64,000 nt of DNA, from positions 5,970,501 to 6,034,500 of the forward strand of contig WPIO01000018.1 of assembly GCA_009760855.2 (NCBI GenBank), given 5' to 3'. Positions 19,484-30,398 of the stretch are shown piece after piece (the stretch's first letter is position 1; every line of letters starts with the position of its first letter). The translations under genes and the position numbers were made by a program. The notes under the pieces were generated by a model. It ran no database searches. It worked only from the letters and a program-made list of their open reading frames with translations, and was not told the DNA's origin. The DNA comes from Cristatella mucedo (Eukaryota > Bryozoa > Phylactolaemata > Cristatellidae).

Positions 19484-19667
19484 TAGGCAAAGAGAGAGAG
19501 AGAGAGAGGGAGAGAGAGACACACTCACAGACAGACAGAAAGACAGGCAGGCAGGCAGACAGACAGACAGGCAGGCAGACAGACAGACAGACAGAGGAGA
19601 GCCAGAGAGGCAGAGAGAGACAGACAGGCAGACAGACAGGCAGACAGAGAGTAAAGGAGAGACAGAG

Positions 19668-19714
<47 letters not shown>

Positions 19715-19872
19715 AGAGACAGACAGACAGGGAGGCAGAGAGAGAGACACACACACAGAAAGAGAGAGGGAGAGAGAGAGGAGAGACAGGGAGGCAGAAA
19801 AAAGAGAGAGAGGCAGAGAGAGAGACACAGAGAGACACAGAGAGACACAGAGAGACACAGAGAGAGACACAC

Positions 19873-19907
<35 letters not shown>

Positions 19908-20030
19908 TACACACACACAGAGAGACAGAGAGACAGAGACAGACAGACAGACAGACAGGCAGGCAGGCAGACAGGCAGACAGACAGAGAGTAAAGGAGAG
20001 ACAGAGAGGCAGAGAGAGAGAGAGAGACAG

Positions 20031-20087
<57 letters not shown>

Positions 20088-20095
20088 GAGAGAGA
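19484..20095. repeat. Microsatellite (GA)n with GACA/GGCA variants
   Basis: About 600 bp of GA, GACA and GGCA units, with a partly repeated higher-order segment (GGCAGACAGACAG blocks followed by AGTAAAGGAGAGACAG at 19650 and 19990). No gene. Confidence 0.95.
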
Positions 20096-20529
20096 GAATA
20101 GGAATTGAGGGAGAGAGCTAGAGAAGCAGCTGCCAGCTGAGCCCCCCTCCCCCCACCCGGACTCAACGGACAGGCGACTCACCGCTGGACGTTCGGTAGT
20201 CTTTAAGATTGGCCTACACAGCTGGCAGGTCGCTAGAGCTATTAAATGGTCCTTTATAATAAGACAGATAAGGCTGTGTGTTCGCTAGCTGATCGAGAAT
20301 AGGCATCGGCAAGTCACTGTGTGCAGTCCTGTATAGGGAAGCTCTTATCGGTTAGCCACTGGACGGAGGGTAAACCGACCTGTTGGTCATACTTGACCCA
20401 AAATAGGTGTCGACTTGTGCAGGTGGAAACACCTTGCGACGACTGGATGGGGGCAGGTTCTGCAAGGCACGAGCCACTGCAAGGTCTGTGCCACACGGCT
20501 AAAGGTCGAGGCCAAAGAAGGCGAGGAGG

Positions 20530-20605
20530 AAGCGCCTGGAAAGAGATTAAGTTCTCTGAGAGCGCTTTATCAAGTGCATTATTTTTATTATTATTATTAT
20601 TAAGA
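20530..20605 (+). repeat. Solo LINE 3' tail
   Basis: Only the hairpin (AAGCGCC, AGAGATTAAGTTCTCT, AGCGCT), ATCAAGTGCATT and TTA repeats are present, with no 3' UTR upstream. An exact target-site duplication is not clear. Confidence 0.8.
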
Positions 20606-20702
20606 GAAGGAGGGACCGCCTGGTTATTGACTGGCGACAATGCATCGGACGAATGCATGATAACGCGGCTCTAAGCTCTATAAAAGGGACTCAGAAAACA
20701 GG

Positions 20703-20818
20703 CCCTCTCTCTATCTCTGTCTCTCTGTCTGTATGTCTGTCTCTCTGTCTGTATGTCTGTCGTCTGTCTGTCTGTCCGTCCGTCCGTCCGTCTGTCTGTC
20801 CGCCTGTCTGTTCGTCTG
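20703..20818. repeat. Microsatellite (CTGT)/(CCGT)
   Basis: CTCTCTGTCTGTATGTCTGT units pass into TCCG/TCTG repeats, directly abutting a LINE 3' fragment. Confidence 0.9.
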
Positions 20819-21125
20819 CCTTGTCTACACAGCGTTTACTCCGTCGATTAGAAGTGTTCTGTCTGTAACGACAACTACTCTCCAACTGCCGACTATGGCA
20901 CATCTTTTTCAGCGGTCCTGAACTGCTACTTCTATGCTACTCACTACCTCAACTGCTCTCCTGACTCTGCTATGCTTCCCACTTTCTCTTTGTTGCGTGA
21001 GACGAAGTCTGTTGGCTACCGAATGCATAACGAAAGCCGCTTAGGCTGTGAGTGCGCTATACAAAACTCTCCTGCGTAACACCCACATGGTCTTTATGAC
21101 TTTGTGGAGTTACTGACGGAGATAC
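20819..21125 (+). mobile_element. LINE 3' fragment of the (ACATT)-tailed subfamily
   Basis: Nearly identical to 24010-24340. It carries the ORF end (VYTAFTPSIRSVLSV) and the 3' UTR with TGCGCTATACAAAACTC and GTTACTGACGGAGATACAT, but lacks the repeated ACATT tail because the next LINE copy follows. Confidence 0.8.
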
Positions 21126-21171
21126 ATCTGAACAGGCACTAATCTGCGATATTCAGTTCGTACAGATCAAT

Positions 21172-22482
21172 GCTTGATTTTATTTTGCACTGCTCTGCAG
21201 TGGTTCAGGTCCTATCTCAGTGGGAGACTCCAGAGTATTGACGTGAATGGACAAAGATCATCTGAAGTACCTCTGAAATATGGACTACCTCAGGGCTCCG
21301 TGCTAGGTCCGGTTCTTTTCACGGTTTATACTCTCCCTCTTGCTGATGTGATTGCCAAGCACAATCTAGGCTTTCACTTATATGCGGATGACACTCAGTT
21401 GTACCTTTGCTTTGATCCCTCCCAGCCTTCGAGCACCTCAAATTCTCTAAACTCACTTGCTGCGTGTATTGATGAAACCCGCACATGGATGGCAGCAAAT
21501 TTTCTAAAACTAAACGATGATAAAACTAACTTACTAGTTATGGGGAAACCCAGTGTGATTCAGGGATTGGAAAGGCTGTCTCTCAAAGTTGGCTCTGCCA
21601 GCATATCTCCTGTCGAATCAGCTCGAAATCTAGGTGTCATATTCTAAAGCGACCTCTCGTTAGACGACCACATCAGCTCCACAGTCAAATCCGCCTATTT
21701 TCAGCTTCATAACATTGCTAAAATTCGGGCTTGTTTAGATAAAGATACCACGTCCAAGTTGGTCCATGCATTCGTGACATCTCGTCTCGACTTCTGCAAC
21801 TCACTGCTTACTGGCCTACCAGCATGTGCGATCAGGCGATTGCAGCTGGTGCAAAACTCTGCAGCTAGGCTTGTCTGTCGTGAGCGTCGCAGTTGCCACA
21901 TTACTCCACTTCTCGCCGACCTGCACTGGCTACCAGTCAAGCAACGGATTGACTTCAAGGTTTTGTCTCACTTTTAGGTCCCTTCATTCTATGGCTCCAG
22001 CCTATCTCTCCGACATACTCCCCCATCAGGCCAAGCATCGTACCACCCGCTTTTCGGAATTCAACAGTCTAGAAATACCTCGTACAAACCTCAAATCCTT
22101 TGGAGACCGTGCATTTAGTTCATATGCTCCCAAAGCCTGGAACTCCCTCCCGACCTGCGTCAGAACATCCCCTGACCTGACCACATTTAAAAGGAACTTA
22201 AAAATACGCCTATTTAGGACAGCATTTAGTGAGTCCCTGTGATTCGTCCTTCACGTGCTTATGCTTGCTGTCACTGTGCATGCTGCCACTAACCACATTT
22301 GCATGCTGACCCTGTGCATGTCACCTCTAACCATGTTATTAATTTTGTTTGTTTTTCAAGCATGATTTTACTTACCATTCAATTGCATTTCCCCTTGCAG
22401 CAAATGTAAAGCGCCTAGAAAGAGATTAAGTTCTCTGAGGGCACTTTATCAAGTACAATATTATTATTATTATTATTATTAT
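21172..22482 (+). mobile_element. LINE copy with reverse transcriptase remnant
   Basis: This 5'-truncated CR1/L2-type copy starts in the palm region. It shows ALQWFRSYLSGRLQS, GLPQGSVLGPVLF and the catalytic YADDTQLY, followed by the thumb and C-terminal ORF. A TAA at 21645-21647 (CAA in sister copies) and a frame change near 21970 break the ORF. The 3' UTR, hairpin at 22404-22445 and (TTA)n tail complete it. The endonuclease domain and ORF1 are absent. Confidence 0.93.
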
Positions 22483-23180
22483 CATTATCAGATCGTGCTT
22501 GTTTATGTATTTTTGGGCTTTCGTGTTTATTGCTTAGGCAGACAATGTCACCGGTGCTTAAACTACCCATAGATTGAAAATCGTTGCTAGCCGATATATA
22601 CCAACAGAGGTGAACAAGACTCCGTCTTGTTCGTGTGCTGACGTGACTCGTGCGATCTTCTGGGTCGGACGGAGTTATTCGTCCGATTTACTAGATGTGG
22701 CAACGTAATTCATCCGATCGTTGATAACTTTTCAAGCGGTAAGCATGCCTCTTACGGCTTTATCCCTTAGAGTTTGACATGACGTTCGTTATTTTAATCT
22801 CTAAAATGGCTAAAATGAGGCCAAATTTCCTAATAATTTTATTTGAAGCGTAAATTACCGGCAGATTTAACCACTCGAATTAAAGTACGAAGTCACTCTT
22901 TAGCAAGTAGTCAATCGAATAATGCCCTGACGTTCCCAAAAACAGTAAGTTACTCAATGATAAGCACATCTTCAATTAGTGCTCTGATGATCAGACTTGA
23001 GGTGAGTCTCTAACAAGAAAACAGACCCTTAATGCCACTGCAGAGCTGTCATAAAGTTGTATCCTGGCTTGTGACATTTAAGGAAAAGTAAAAACTCGCC
23101 TATTCCTCACAGCATGTGTACCGTCTTCGATATGCCGAAGCATACTAAATTGCCCATGCTATCACTGATCAGTTGACGCA
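22483..23180. other. Stretch without recognisable gene
   Basis: No family or repeat is recognised. A short perfect hairpin lies at 22612-22632 (GAACAAGAC and its complement around TCC). Confidence 0.5.
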
Positions 23181-24344
23181 CACAGGTGTAACTGTGCTTT
23201 GATCCCTCCCTTGTCCTCAGTCGGCTCAATCTCTCAGCACCCGTGCAGGATGTATTGGTGAAACTCTCACTGAGATGGAAGCACATCCTTTATTGAATTG
23301 AATGGCGATAAAAACCGGCTTACCTGTTATTGGAAAACCTGGAGCTATTCAGAAATTGGAAAGTCTAACCCTCAAAAGTCGGCTTGGCCACCATATAAAT
23401 GGTACTGCCAGCAGGCAATCTGGGTTTCCTGTTCCGGAGTGACCTCTTACTAGACGACGAGTACCACAGTCAAATTTCCGACTTTAAGCTATCTGTCATT
23501 GCAAAATTCCGACCGGCTTTGACAAGGATACCGCATTCAAGTTAGCCCGTGCATTTTTAAAATCGTCTTTCTAAACTTCTGCAGCCCACTACTCGCTGGT
23601 CTTTCTACCTGTGCAATACCACGCTTACAATTGGCGAAAAATTCTGCAGCTGTGCTGTGTTTTCGTAAAACATGGAAATTGCTAGATTGCACTAATTTTC
23701 GCCAACTATTCGCCCCTGGCTTACCAGCAAGCAGCATAACGACTTGAAGGCTCTGCCACTCACTTTTCGGTCCATTTAATTCTCTTGCTTGTGCCTGCCA
23801 ATCAACATTACTTCATCTTGCTACGAAACGTACCACTGACACTCTTCCACTGACTCGATTCGCCTAGCCCCTAACCTCGTCTAGCCTCTAACCTCGCGTA
23901 GCTTCTAAACCAACCTCAAATCCTTTTGAAATAGTGAGTTCAGTTTGCATGCTCCCAAATACTGATGCCACGACACAATCTTTGACTCGATGACATTTAG
24001 AAAACAGCTACTAACCCGCCTTGTCTACACAGCGTTTACTCCGTCGATTAGAAGTGTTCTGTGTGTAACGACAACTACTCTCCAACTGCCGACTATGGCA
24101 CATCTTTTTCAGCGGTCCTGAACTGCTACTTCTATGATACTCACTACCTCAACTGTTCTCCTGACTCTGCTATGCTTCCCACTTTCTCTTTGTTGCGTGA
24201 GACGAAGTCTGTTGGCTACCGAATGCGTACCGAAAGCCGCTTAGGCTGTGAGTGCGCTATACAAAACTCTCCTGCGTAACACCCACATGGTCTTTATGAC
24301 TTTGTGGAGTTACTGACGGAGATACATTACATTACATTACATTA
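23181..24344 (+). mobile_element. Old LINE copy with (ACATT)n tail
   Basis: The region 23190-24000 is a heavily diverged counterpart of the LINE ORF (CTTTGATCCCTCCC, then GGAAAACCTGGAGC and so on), with many indels. It passes without a break into the (ACATT)-subfamily 3' end and finishes in TACATTACATTACATTACATT at 24324-24344. It is older than the (TTA)-tailed copies nearby, judging by divergence. Confidence 0.78.
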
Positions 24345-25131
24345 TTAATAAATTCTAACACGCTGCAGGTTACCGCTAACCAATTGACATACTTCCTTGC
24401 CAGCTTATACATAGTGCCTAGAAAATGGCCTACTTCTTCCTGGCCCTGCAAACAAGTTATTACTATCATAACACTCAGCTTGCATATATCATTGAAGCAG
24501 AACGGTCACCTAAAAGAAAATGATGAACTAGGGCTTCATCTTAGTGTCGTGTACACACTTAACACCATTTAGCGATCGCTTCTGACCTCTGACCTCTAGT
24601 CGGTAAGGAAGCTGATTTGTCGCCCTTCCACCTCTTGATAACATCACTGCACCATATCTAAGTGAAACCAGCTCACACAGCAAAATGCACAAAATTTACC
24701 ATGAAATGCATAAAATCAAAATAAATAAAATCAATAAATGTAAGAAATAAAATGCAAAATGCACCTCGGATAATAATAAATGAGCTAATGAGCAGCCGAC
24801 CACTGCGTTACATGGTGATCGGTCTTCGCTTTTCGGAAGTCAGACGGCTGGGCAGTTCAATCGAGTCCTGATCAGAACCATAAATGCTGGCCCATCAATT
24901 CTTCCCCAAAATCTAGCATTTAATGTGCTACTTGGTACGGCTTCAGACGCTGAGAGACGTAGCAAAGAGCCGGGCATTCCTCTTTTTAATCCCTACTTCG
25001 CTAGCAATGACTAGAGAGAATCATTTTGAAATTGTGCTGCAGTGTCTTATTTATACGGAAACCGCGGCGAATTTGAATGAAACATTTTACAAACTTTCAT
25101 CTCTCTATGTTTCGTGTACACACTAAACGTG
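24345..25131. other. Stretch without recognisable gene
   Basis: An AAATAAAATG-rich low-complexity patch occurs at 24680-24760, and a weak B-box-like GTTCAATCGAGTCC at 24855. Otherwise nothing is recognised. Confidence 0.45.
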
Positions 25132-26900
25132 AAACCTTCCACTTTCTCCTGTGGACCCTATTCCCACTGTCCTGCTCCTACGTTACATTGATGTGCTGCT
25201 GCCATGCATAACTGACATCATTGATATGCCATTAGCCTCAGGTCATGTCCCAGCACCTTTCGAAAAAGCTGTAGTCAGGCAACTTCTCAAGAAAGCCACA
25301 CTAGACCAAGAAAACGTGAGCAACTACCGGTTAGTCTCCCTTCTACCTTTTTTATCAAAGACACGAAGGAGCGAACCGTGGCGGACCAGCTGAACTCGTG
25401 CATTGAAACTCAAACCTTGCTAGTAAGTTCCAGTCTGGCTTTAGAGCTAATCACTCCACAGAATCAGCATTTCTTAGGGTTTAAAACCACCTACTTAGGA
25501 ATGCAGACATAGGTAGAGTGTCTCTGCTTGTTTGGCTCGATCTTTCGGAATCTTTTGATACTATCGATCGCCAAGTTCTTCCAGAGCGCCTCTCATCTCG
25601 CCTGGGCAACACTGGCACTGCTCTGCAATGGTTCAGGTCCCATCTCAGTGGGAGACTCCAGAGTATTGACGTGAATGGACAAAGATCATCTGAAGTACCT
25701 CTGAAATATGGAGTACCTCAGGGCTCCATGCTAGGTCCGGTTCTTTTCACGGTTTGTACTCTTCCTCTTGCAGATGTGATTGCCAAGCACAATCTAGGCT
25801 TTCACTTCTATGCGGATGACACTCAATTGCACCTTTGCTTTGATCCCTCCCAGCCTTCGAGCACCTCAAATTCTCTAAACTCACTTGCTGCATGCATTGA
25901 TGACATCTGCACATGGATGGCAGCAAATTTTCTAAAACTTAACGATGATAATACTAACTTACTAGTTATGGGCAAACACAGTGTGATTCAGAAATTGGAA
26001 AGGCTGCCGCTCATAATTGGCTCTGCCAGCCTATCTCCTGTCGAATGAGCTCGAAATCTATGTGTCATATTCCAAAGCGACCTCTCGTTAGACGACCATA
26101 TCAGCTCCACGGTCAAATCTGCCTATTTTCTGCTTCATAACATTGCTAAAATTCGGGCTTGTTTAGATAAGGATACCACGTCTAAGTTGGTCCATGCATT
26201 CGTGACATCTCGTCTCGACTTCTGCAACTCACTGCTTACTGGCCTACCAGCATGTGCGATCAGGCGATTGCAGCTTGTGCAAAACTTTGCAGCTAGGCTT
26301 GTCTGCCGTGAGCGTCGCAGTTGCCACATTACTTCACTTCTCGCCGACCTGTACTGGCTCCCAGTCAGGCAACGTATCGACTTCAAGGTTTTGTTGCTCA
26401 CTTTTAGGTCACTTCATTCTTTGGCTCCAGCCTATCTCTCGGATCTACTCCTCCACCAGGTCAAGCATGGTACCACTCCCTTTTCAGAATCTAACAGTTT
26501 ACCAATACCTCGTACAAACCTCAAATGCTTTGGAGACCGTGCATATAGTTCGTATGCTCCCAAAGCCTGAAACTCACTTCCCGACTTGTGTCGCAAAATC
26601 CCCTGACTTGACCACATTTAAAAAGAACTTAAACGCACCTATTTAGGACAGCATTTAGTGGGTCCGTGCGATTCGTCCTTTATGTGCTTATCGGTGCTGA
26701 CACTGTGCATGCTGCCACTAACTAGATTTGCATGCTGACCCTGTGCATGTCACCCCTAACTATGTTATTCATGTCGTATATCAAGCGTGATATTACTCAC
26801 CAATCAATCGCATTTCCCTTTGCAGCAAATGTAAAGCACCTAGAAAGATATTGAGTTATGTGAGCGCGTTTTATCAAGTGTATTATTATTATTATTATTT
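25132..26900 (+). mobile_element. Longest LINE copy (CR1/L2-type reverse transcriptase)
   Basis: The ORF begins within the N-terminal reverse transcriptase region (DPIPTVLLLRYIDVLLPC, KKATLDQENVSNYR). It then shows LDLSESFDTIDRQV (motif A), GVPQGSMLGPVLF (motif B) and FYADDTQLHLCF (motif C with both catalytic Asp residues), then thumb and C-terminal sequence, 3' UTR and an ATT tail. Frameshifts near 25370 and 26560, a stop after SLSPVE (26046) and others inactivate it. The upstream endonuclease and ORF1 are missing, so it is a 5'-truncated dead copy. The family is related to the jockey/CR1 group by motif pattern, though exact clade assignment needs a tree. Confidence 0.93.
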
Positions 26901-26903
26901 CAA

Positions 26904-27164
26904 TCGCTCTCTTTCCTCACTCTCTCACTCTCTCTCTCACTCACTCACTCACTCACTCACTCACTCACTCACTCACTCACTCACTCACTCACTCACTCAC
27001 TCACTCACTCACTCACTCACTCACTCACTCACTCACTCACTCACTCACTCACTCACTCACTCACTCACTCACTCACTCACTCACTCACTCTCTCACTCAC
27101 TCACTCACTCACTCACTCACTCACTCACTCACTCACTCACTCACTCACTCACTCACTCACTCAC

Positions 27165-27257
<93 letters not shown>
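26904..27257. repeat. Microsatellite (ACTC)n then (CT)n
   Basis: About 230 bp of nearly perfect ACTC tetranucleotides, broken once at 27089, followed by about 90 bp of CT. Confidence 0.97.
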
Positions 27258-27260
<3 letters not shown>

Positions 27261-27792
27261 GTAGTAACTGCTGAACCATTTCCCATGATCTTAGCCAATG
27301 TAGTTTTATGGTAAAACTGAACTCATTAAAGAGACGGCAGAACCTTGGTCTTACCCGAGCCAGCCAATCATTGCTGGGGTGGTATTCCTTACAGATGAAG
27401 TACCCCCTACCCCCCCCGCTTAAGGGGGAGGGCGGCCGCAGCTCGACAGAAAGCCACTCCCTGAGTCACGACGATTCTTTAACACGACTCTAACTTTGAA
27501 AAATTGATCGCGTGAACTTCCTGTTAAGAGATACGGAAGCAGCGCTGAGAAGACGCCTAAGACTATCTATGCTCGGCTAGGTACCACTCGCTCGCCGCCA
27601 CACCCCCGTCCCATCTATCACTTCCTGCTCAGTCTTACGTCCCTGTGTCCCCACGCCCTTCTCCCACGTCCCTACTCTTGCACTTCCTGCTCTCTATGCG
27701 TCACTTGCGCCCCCCACCTCAGTTCCTCCACGACTCTGTTCACTGATGCTCCTCCAGTGATAACTACTCGTACGGATGACTGCAGAAGCTCT

Positions 27793-27860
<68 letters not shown>

Positions 27861-27861
27861 A

Positions 27862-27866
<5 letters not shown>
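27258..27866. repeat. Dispersed unit between CT tracts, copy 1
   Basis: A ~535-bp segment, starting TAGTAGTAACTGCTGAACC and including CCAGCCAATCATTGCTGGGG and GAGAAGACGCCTAAGACTAT, recurs at 44830. Both copies begin directly after a long CT tract and end in another CT tract containing AAAACTTCT/AAAACATTCT. A shared open segment (EAALRRRLRLSMLG) is visible in both on the plus strand. No known family is recognised. Confidence 0.85.
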
Positions 27867-27931
<65 letters not shown>

Positions 27932-27966
27932 TCTCTCTCTCTCTTTCTTCCTCTCTCTCTCTTTCT
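27793..27966. repeat. Microsatellite (CT)n
   Basis: A CT tract interrupted by AAAACTT at 27860 and by CCCT and TTCTTCC variants toward the end. Confidence 0.95.
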
Positions 27967-28393
27967 CTGAAACAGTTCTCTCGCCGCAACAATTAATTCG
28001 TGGTTTCCAGCTATTGCCTGTCTGGCTGGGTATATTAATCAGTAGCCGCCGAGACGCCCCCGACTCTTAACTTGAGCGATTCAGAACGCCGACCGGAAGC
28101 CGCTGCCGGCGGGGCAAAGAGGGCGGAGAAATTTCACAGCGGGGAAATTTTGCCCCGAGCTGGAAGCGATCTCGCTTCGGCTCCACCGGGGCAGCACTCT
28201 TCTACCGACTAAGAGACGTCGGGATGTCGCCGCCATCCGGCTCTCGGCGCCTGCGCTTTAATTCGTCACTTCCACGTCCGGCATCTGAGGCGAATGTCGG
28301 TAAACTCACTGAACGTGGGGCGCTAATTTTAATTGCGGTCGGTCGCTGAGCTGCGACCGCCGACACCGCAACGGTCCGCTGCGGTCGGCGATA

Positions 28394-28475
<82 letters not shown>

Positions 28476-28950
28476 CTCGAGCGACCGCGATAATCGGATG
28501 TCGAATCCGATTGGTTAGCGTGTTTCCCAAATGACGCGCCGTCGGCGGGGCCGAATGCGCCCTCCGGCAGCGCCTCTTCCGGCCACCCGCCAGCTGGCGA
28601 TGATGGCGACGGCTCGAGTCTGACCCGACGTCGGCCTGGGCGTACGCTGCTACAGAGGCGCAGCAGCAGCAGCAGCGATCGCTCCTGCTCTCAAAATAGC
28701 GTCCTTGCTGCAAATGGCCGTAGGAAAGGGGGCCGTCTTCCGCTGAAACTTCCTTTCCCGCTCGAGTGCTGCGTGCGATCAAGTGCTCGTGACGCAGCCG
28801 CTGCCGGCAGCGCTGAGCCAACCGACTCGTTCGCCACTCGACAGGCCGCCTCTGCCGCCGAAGCCGCAGCCGCCAAACTCCCAAAGACATCGGCGATGAC
28901 CTCATCTTCATGGAATCGCTCATCCTCAGCCGGCCATCGCTCAGCACCCT
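27967..28950. other. GC-rich stretch with (GA)n at 28399-28470
   Basis: The sequence is CpG-rich, with frames open on both strands but no recognised domain. A pure GA tract of about 70 bp lies at 28399-28470. Confidence 0.5.
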
Positions 28951-29212
28951 GATAGTAATAAAATAATAATAATAATGCGCTTCTATTGTGCCCTCAAAGA
29001 ACGTAATCTCTTTCTTGGCTCTTTGCATATGCTGTCAATCAAGCTCGATCAAATGGTTAGTGGTATGATGGACATAGTCAGAAAGCATAGCACGGCTAGA
29101 GGTTACATGCACAGGGTCAACGTGTAAATATGGCGAGTGCCAGTATGCACAGTGCCGGCACGCATAGGACGCAAACGACGAATCGCAGGGACCCACCAAA
29201 TGCCGCGGTACG
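28951..29212 (-). mobile_element. LINE 3' end
   Basis: An AAT-rich tail is followed by reverse-complement hairpin sequence (TGTGCCCTCAAAGAACG) and the 3' UTR shared with 5871 and 39987, ending at GACCCACCAAATGC. Confidence 0.8.
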
Positions 29213-29433
29213 ACGAACAGGTTCGTGCCCAAATGCAGTCAGAGGTGGCTGCGGCTGTGGGGCAGAGCATGGCTAGCCAATGTAATACGTCCCTCCGGAG
29301 CGTTCGGGAAGAGTTTCAGGAGGACGTCAGGAAGGGTACCGTGAGCATTCGCGAGCGAGCCAGGGACTGTGCGAAGAGGTGCCGAAGAAGAAACTGCAGG
29401 CAATTGCATGCCTCACAGTAATATCTGCTCGAA

Positions 29434-29500
<67 letters not shown>

Positions 29501-30255
29501 TGCTGCTGCTGCGGCGGCCGGCCTGACGTTGTGCGCCAGATCTCGTGGCTGCGACACGCTGTGCGACCGCCGGCTCGGAGCAAAATAACCGTGAGTGACC
29601 CCCTTGCGGCGGCTATCGGCAAATAGGAGACTCGCAGGCGGGCGGCAGCGGTGACGGCAAAGCACTTGAGCCGCCTGAACAAACAAGCTCGGGCCCAGCT
29701 GCCGCTCCGGCGAGGCTCCGGTTACAGGCAGCCACACAGCGACCCAGCCAGCTGCTGTCTGATAAGTTGGGGCGGGTCGAACCGGAAAAAGAAGCAGCTG
29801 CTGCCTCTGACTCCCAGCAGCAGCAGCAGCTAGAGACGTCCAGAGGAGAGCAGCACTGTGCGGACCTGCATTCAGCTGCTCGCCTCCTAGCGCCTGTTGG
29901 CGGCATCTGGCTGCAACCGTGCCGCATTAATACTCTTGCTAGTGCTGCTGTCATCGCTGCTGCTGCTGCTATTGCTGCTGCCGCCATTGCTGCCGCCATT
30001 ACTGCTGCTTCAGCTGCTGCTGCCATTGCTGCGGCTGCTGGTGCTTTTGCTGCTGACGCTGAGGCTCCCTGCCACTGCTGCTGCGGCCGCAGTACATGCT
30101 AACCAGCTGCTACTGACGTTAACACTGAAGTCAATGCTTCCCCTCTTCAAAGTCTGGTGCATTTCGGCCATTTCTTTCGCTCCTTCGTTCATCGCATCGC
30201 CTTCCTCCCCCCTCCCTCCCCCCGCCCCCGCTGTTGCCTAATTTTCCCTACGATT
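29213..30255. other. GC-rich stretch with (CCG)n and degenerate (GCT)n repeats
   Basis: A pure CCG tract covers about 29436-29499 and CTG/GCT-rich runs cover 29935-30100. Between 29202 and 29423 the plus strand encodes a helical, charged segment (RYDEQVRAQMQSEVAAAVG) that could be a coiled coil. It has no recognised family and may be accidental. Confidence 0.5.
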
Positions 30256-30398
30256 GAAAATATAAAATTCATTTGTATAGCGCCCCAAGAGAATTTAATC
30301 TCTATTCAGGGGCTTAACGTATACCTCCGGGCTCGAGATTTCAGCTCCAGTCTTTGGTCGCTGCGAGCACCTTAACCGTTGGACCAAACTAGCTCGGC
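30256..30398 (-). repeat. SINE family A
   Basis: Same structure as the copy at 1350: a tail (AAATTCATTTGTATAGCGCC), the hairpin arm, an altered B box (GAGCCC changed to GAGATT on the plus strand), and the A-box region ending at GGACCAAACTAGCTCGGC. Confidence 0.78.

Noticed and set aside
25132-26900. Active LINE encoding a functional reverse transcriptase
   Set aside because: The endonuclease and ORF1 are absent and the ORF has frameshifts and stops. It is a 5'-truncated dead copy.
29202-29423. Coiled-coil-like frame as a host exon or retroelement gag
   Set aside because: It is short, lies between a LINE end and a CCG repeat, has no recognisable family, and alternative frames are equally open.
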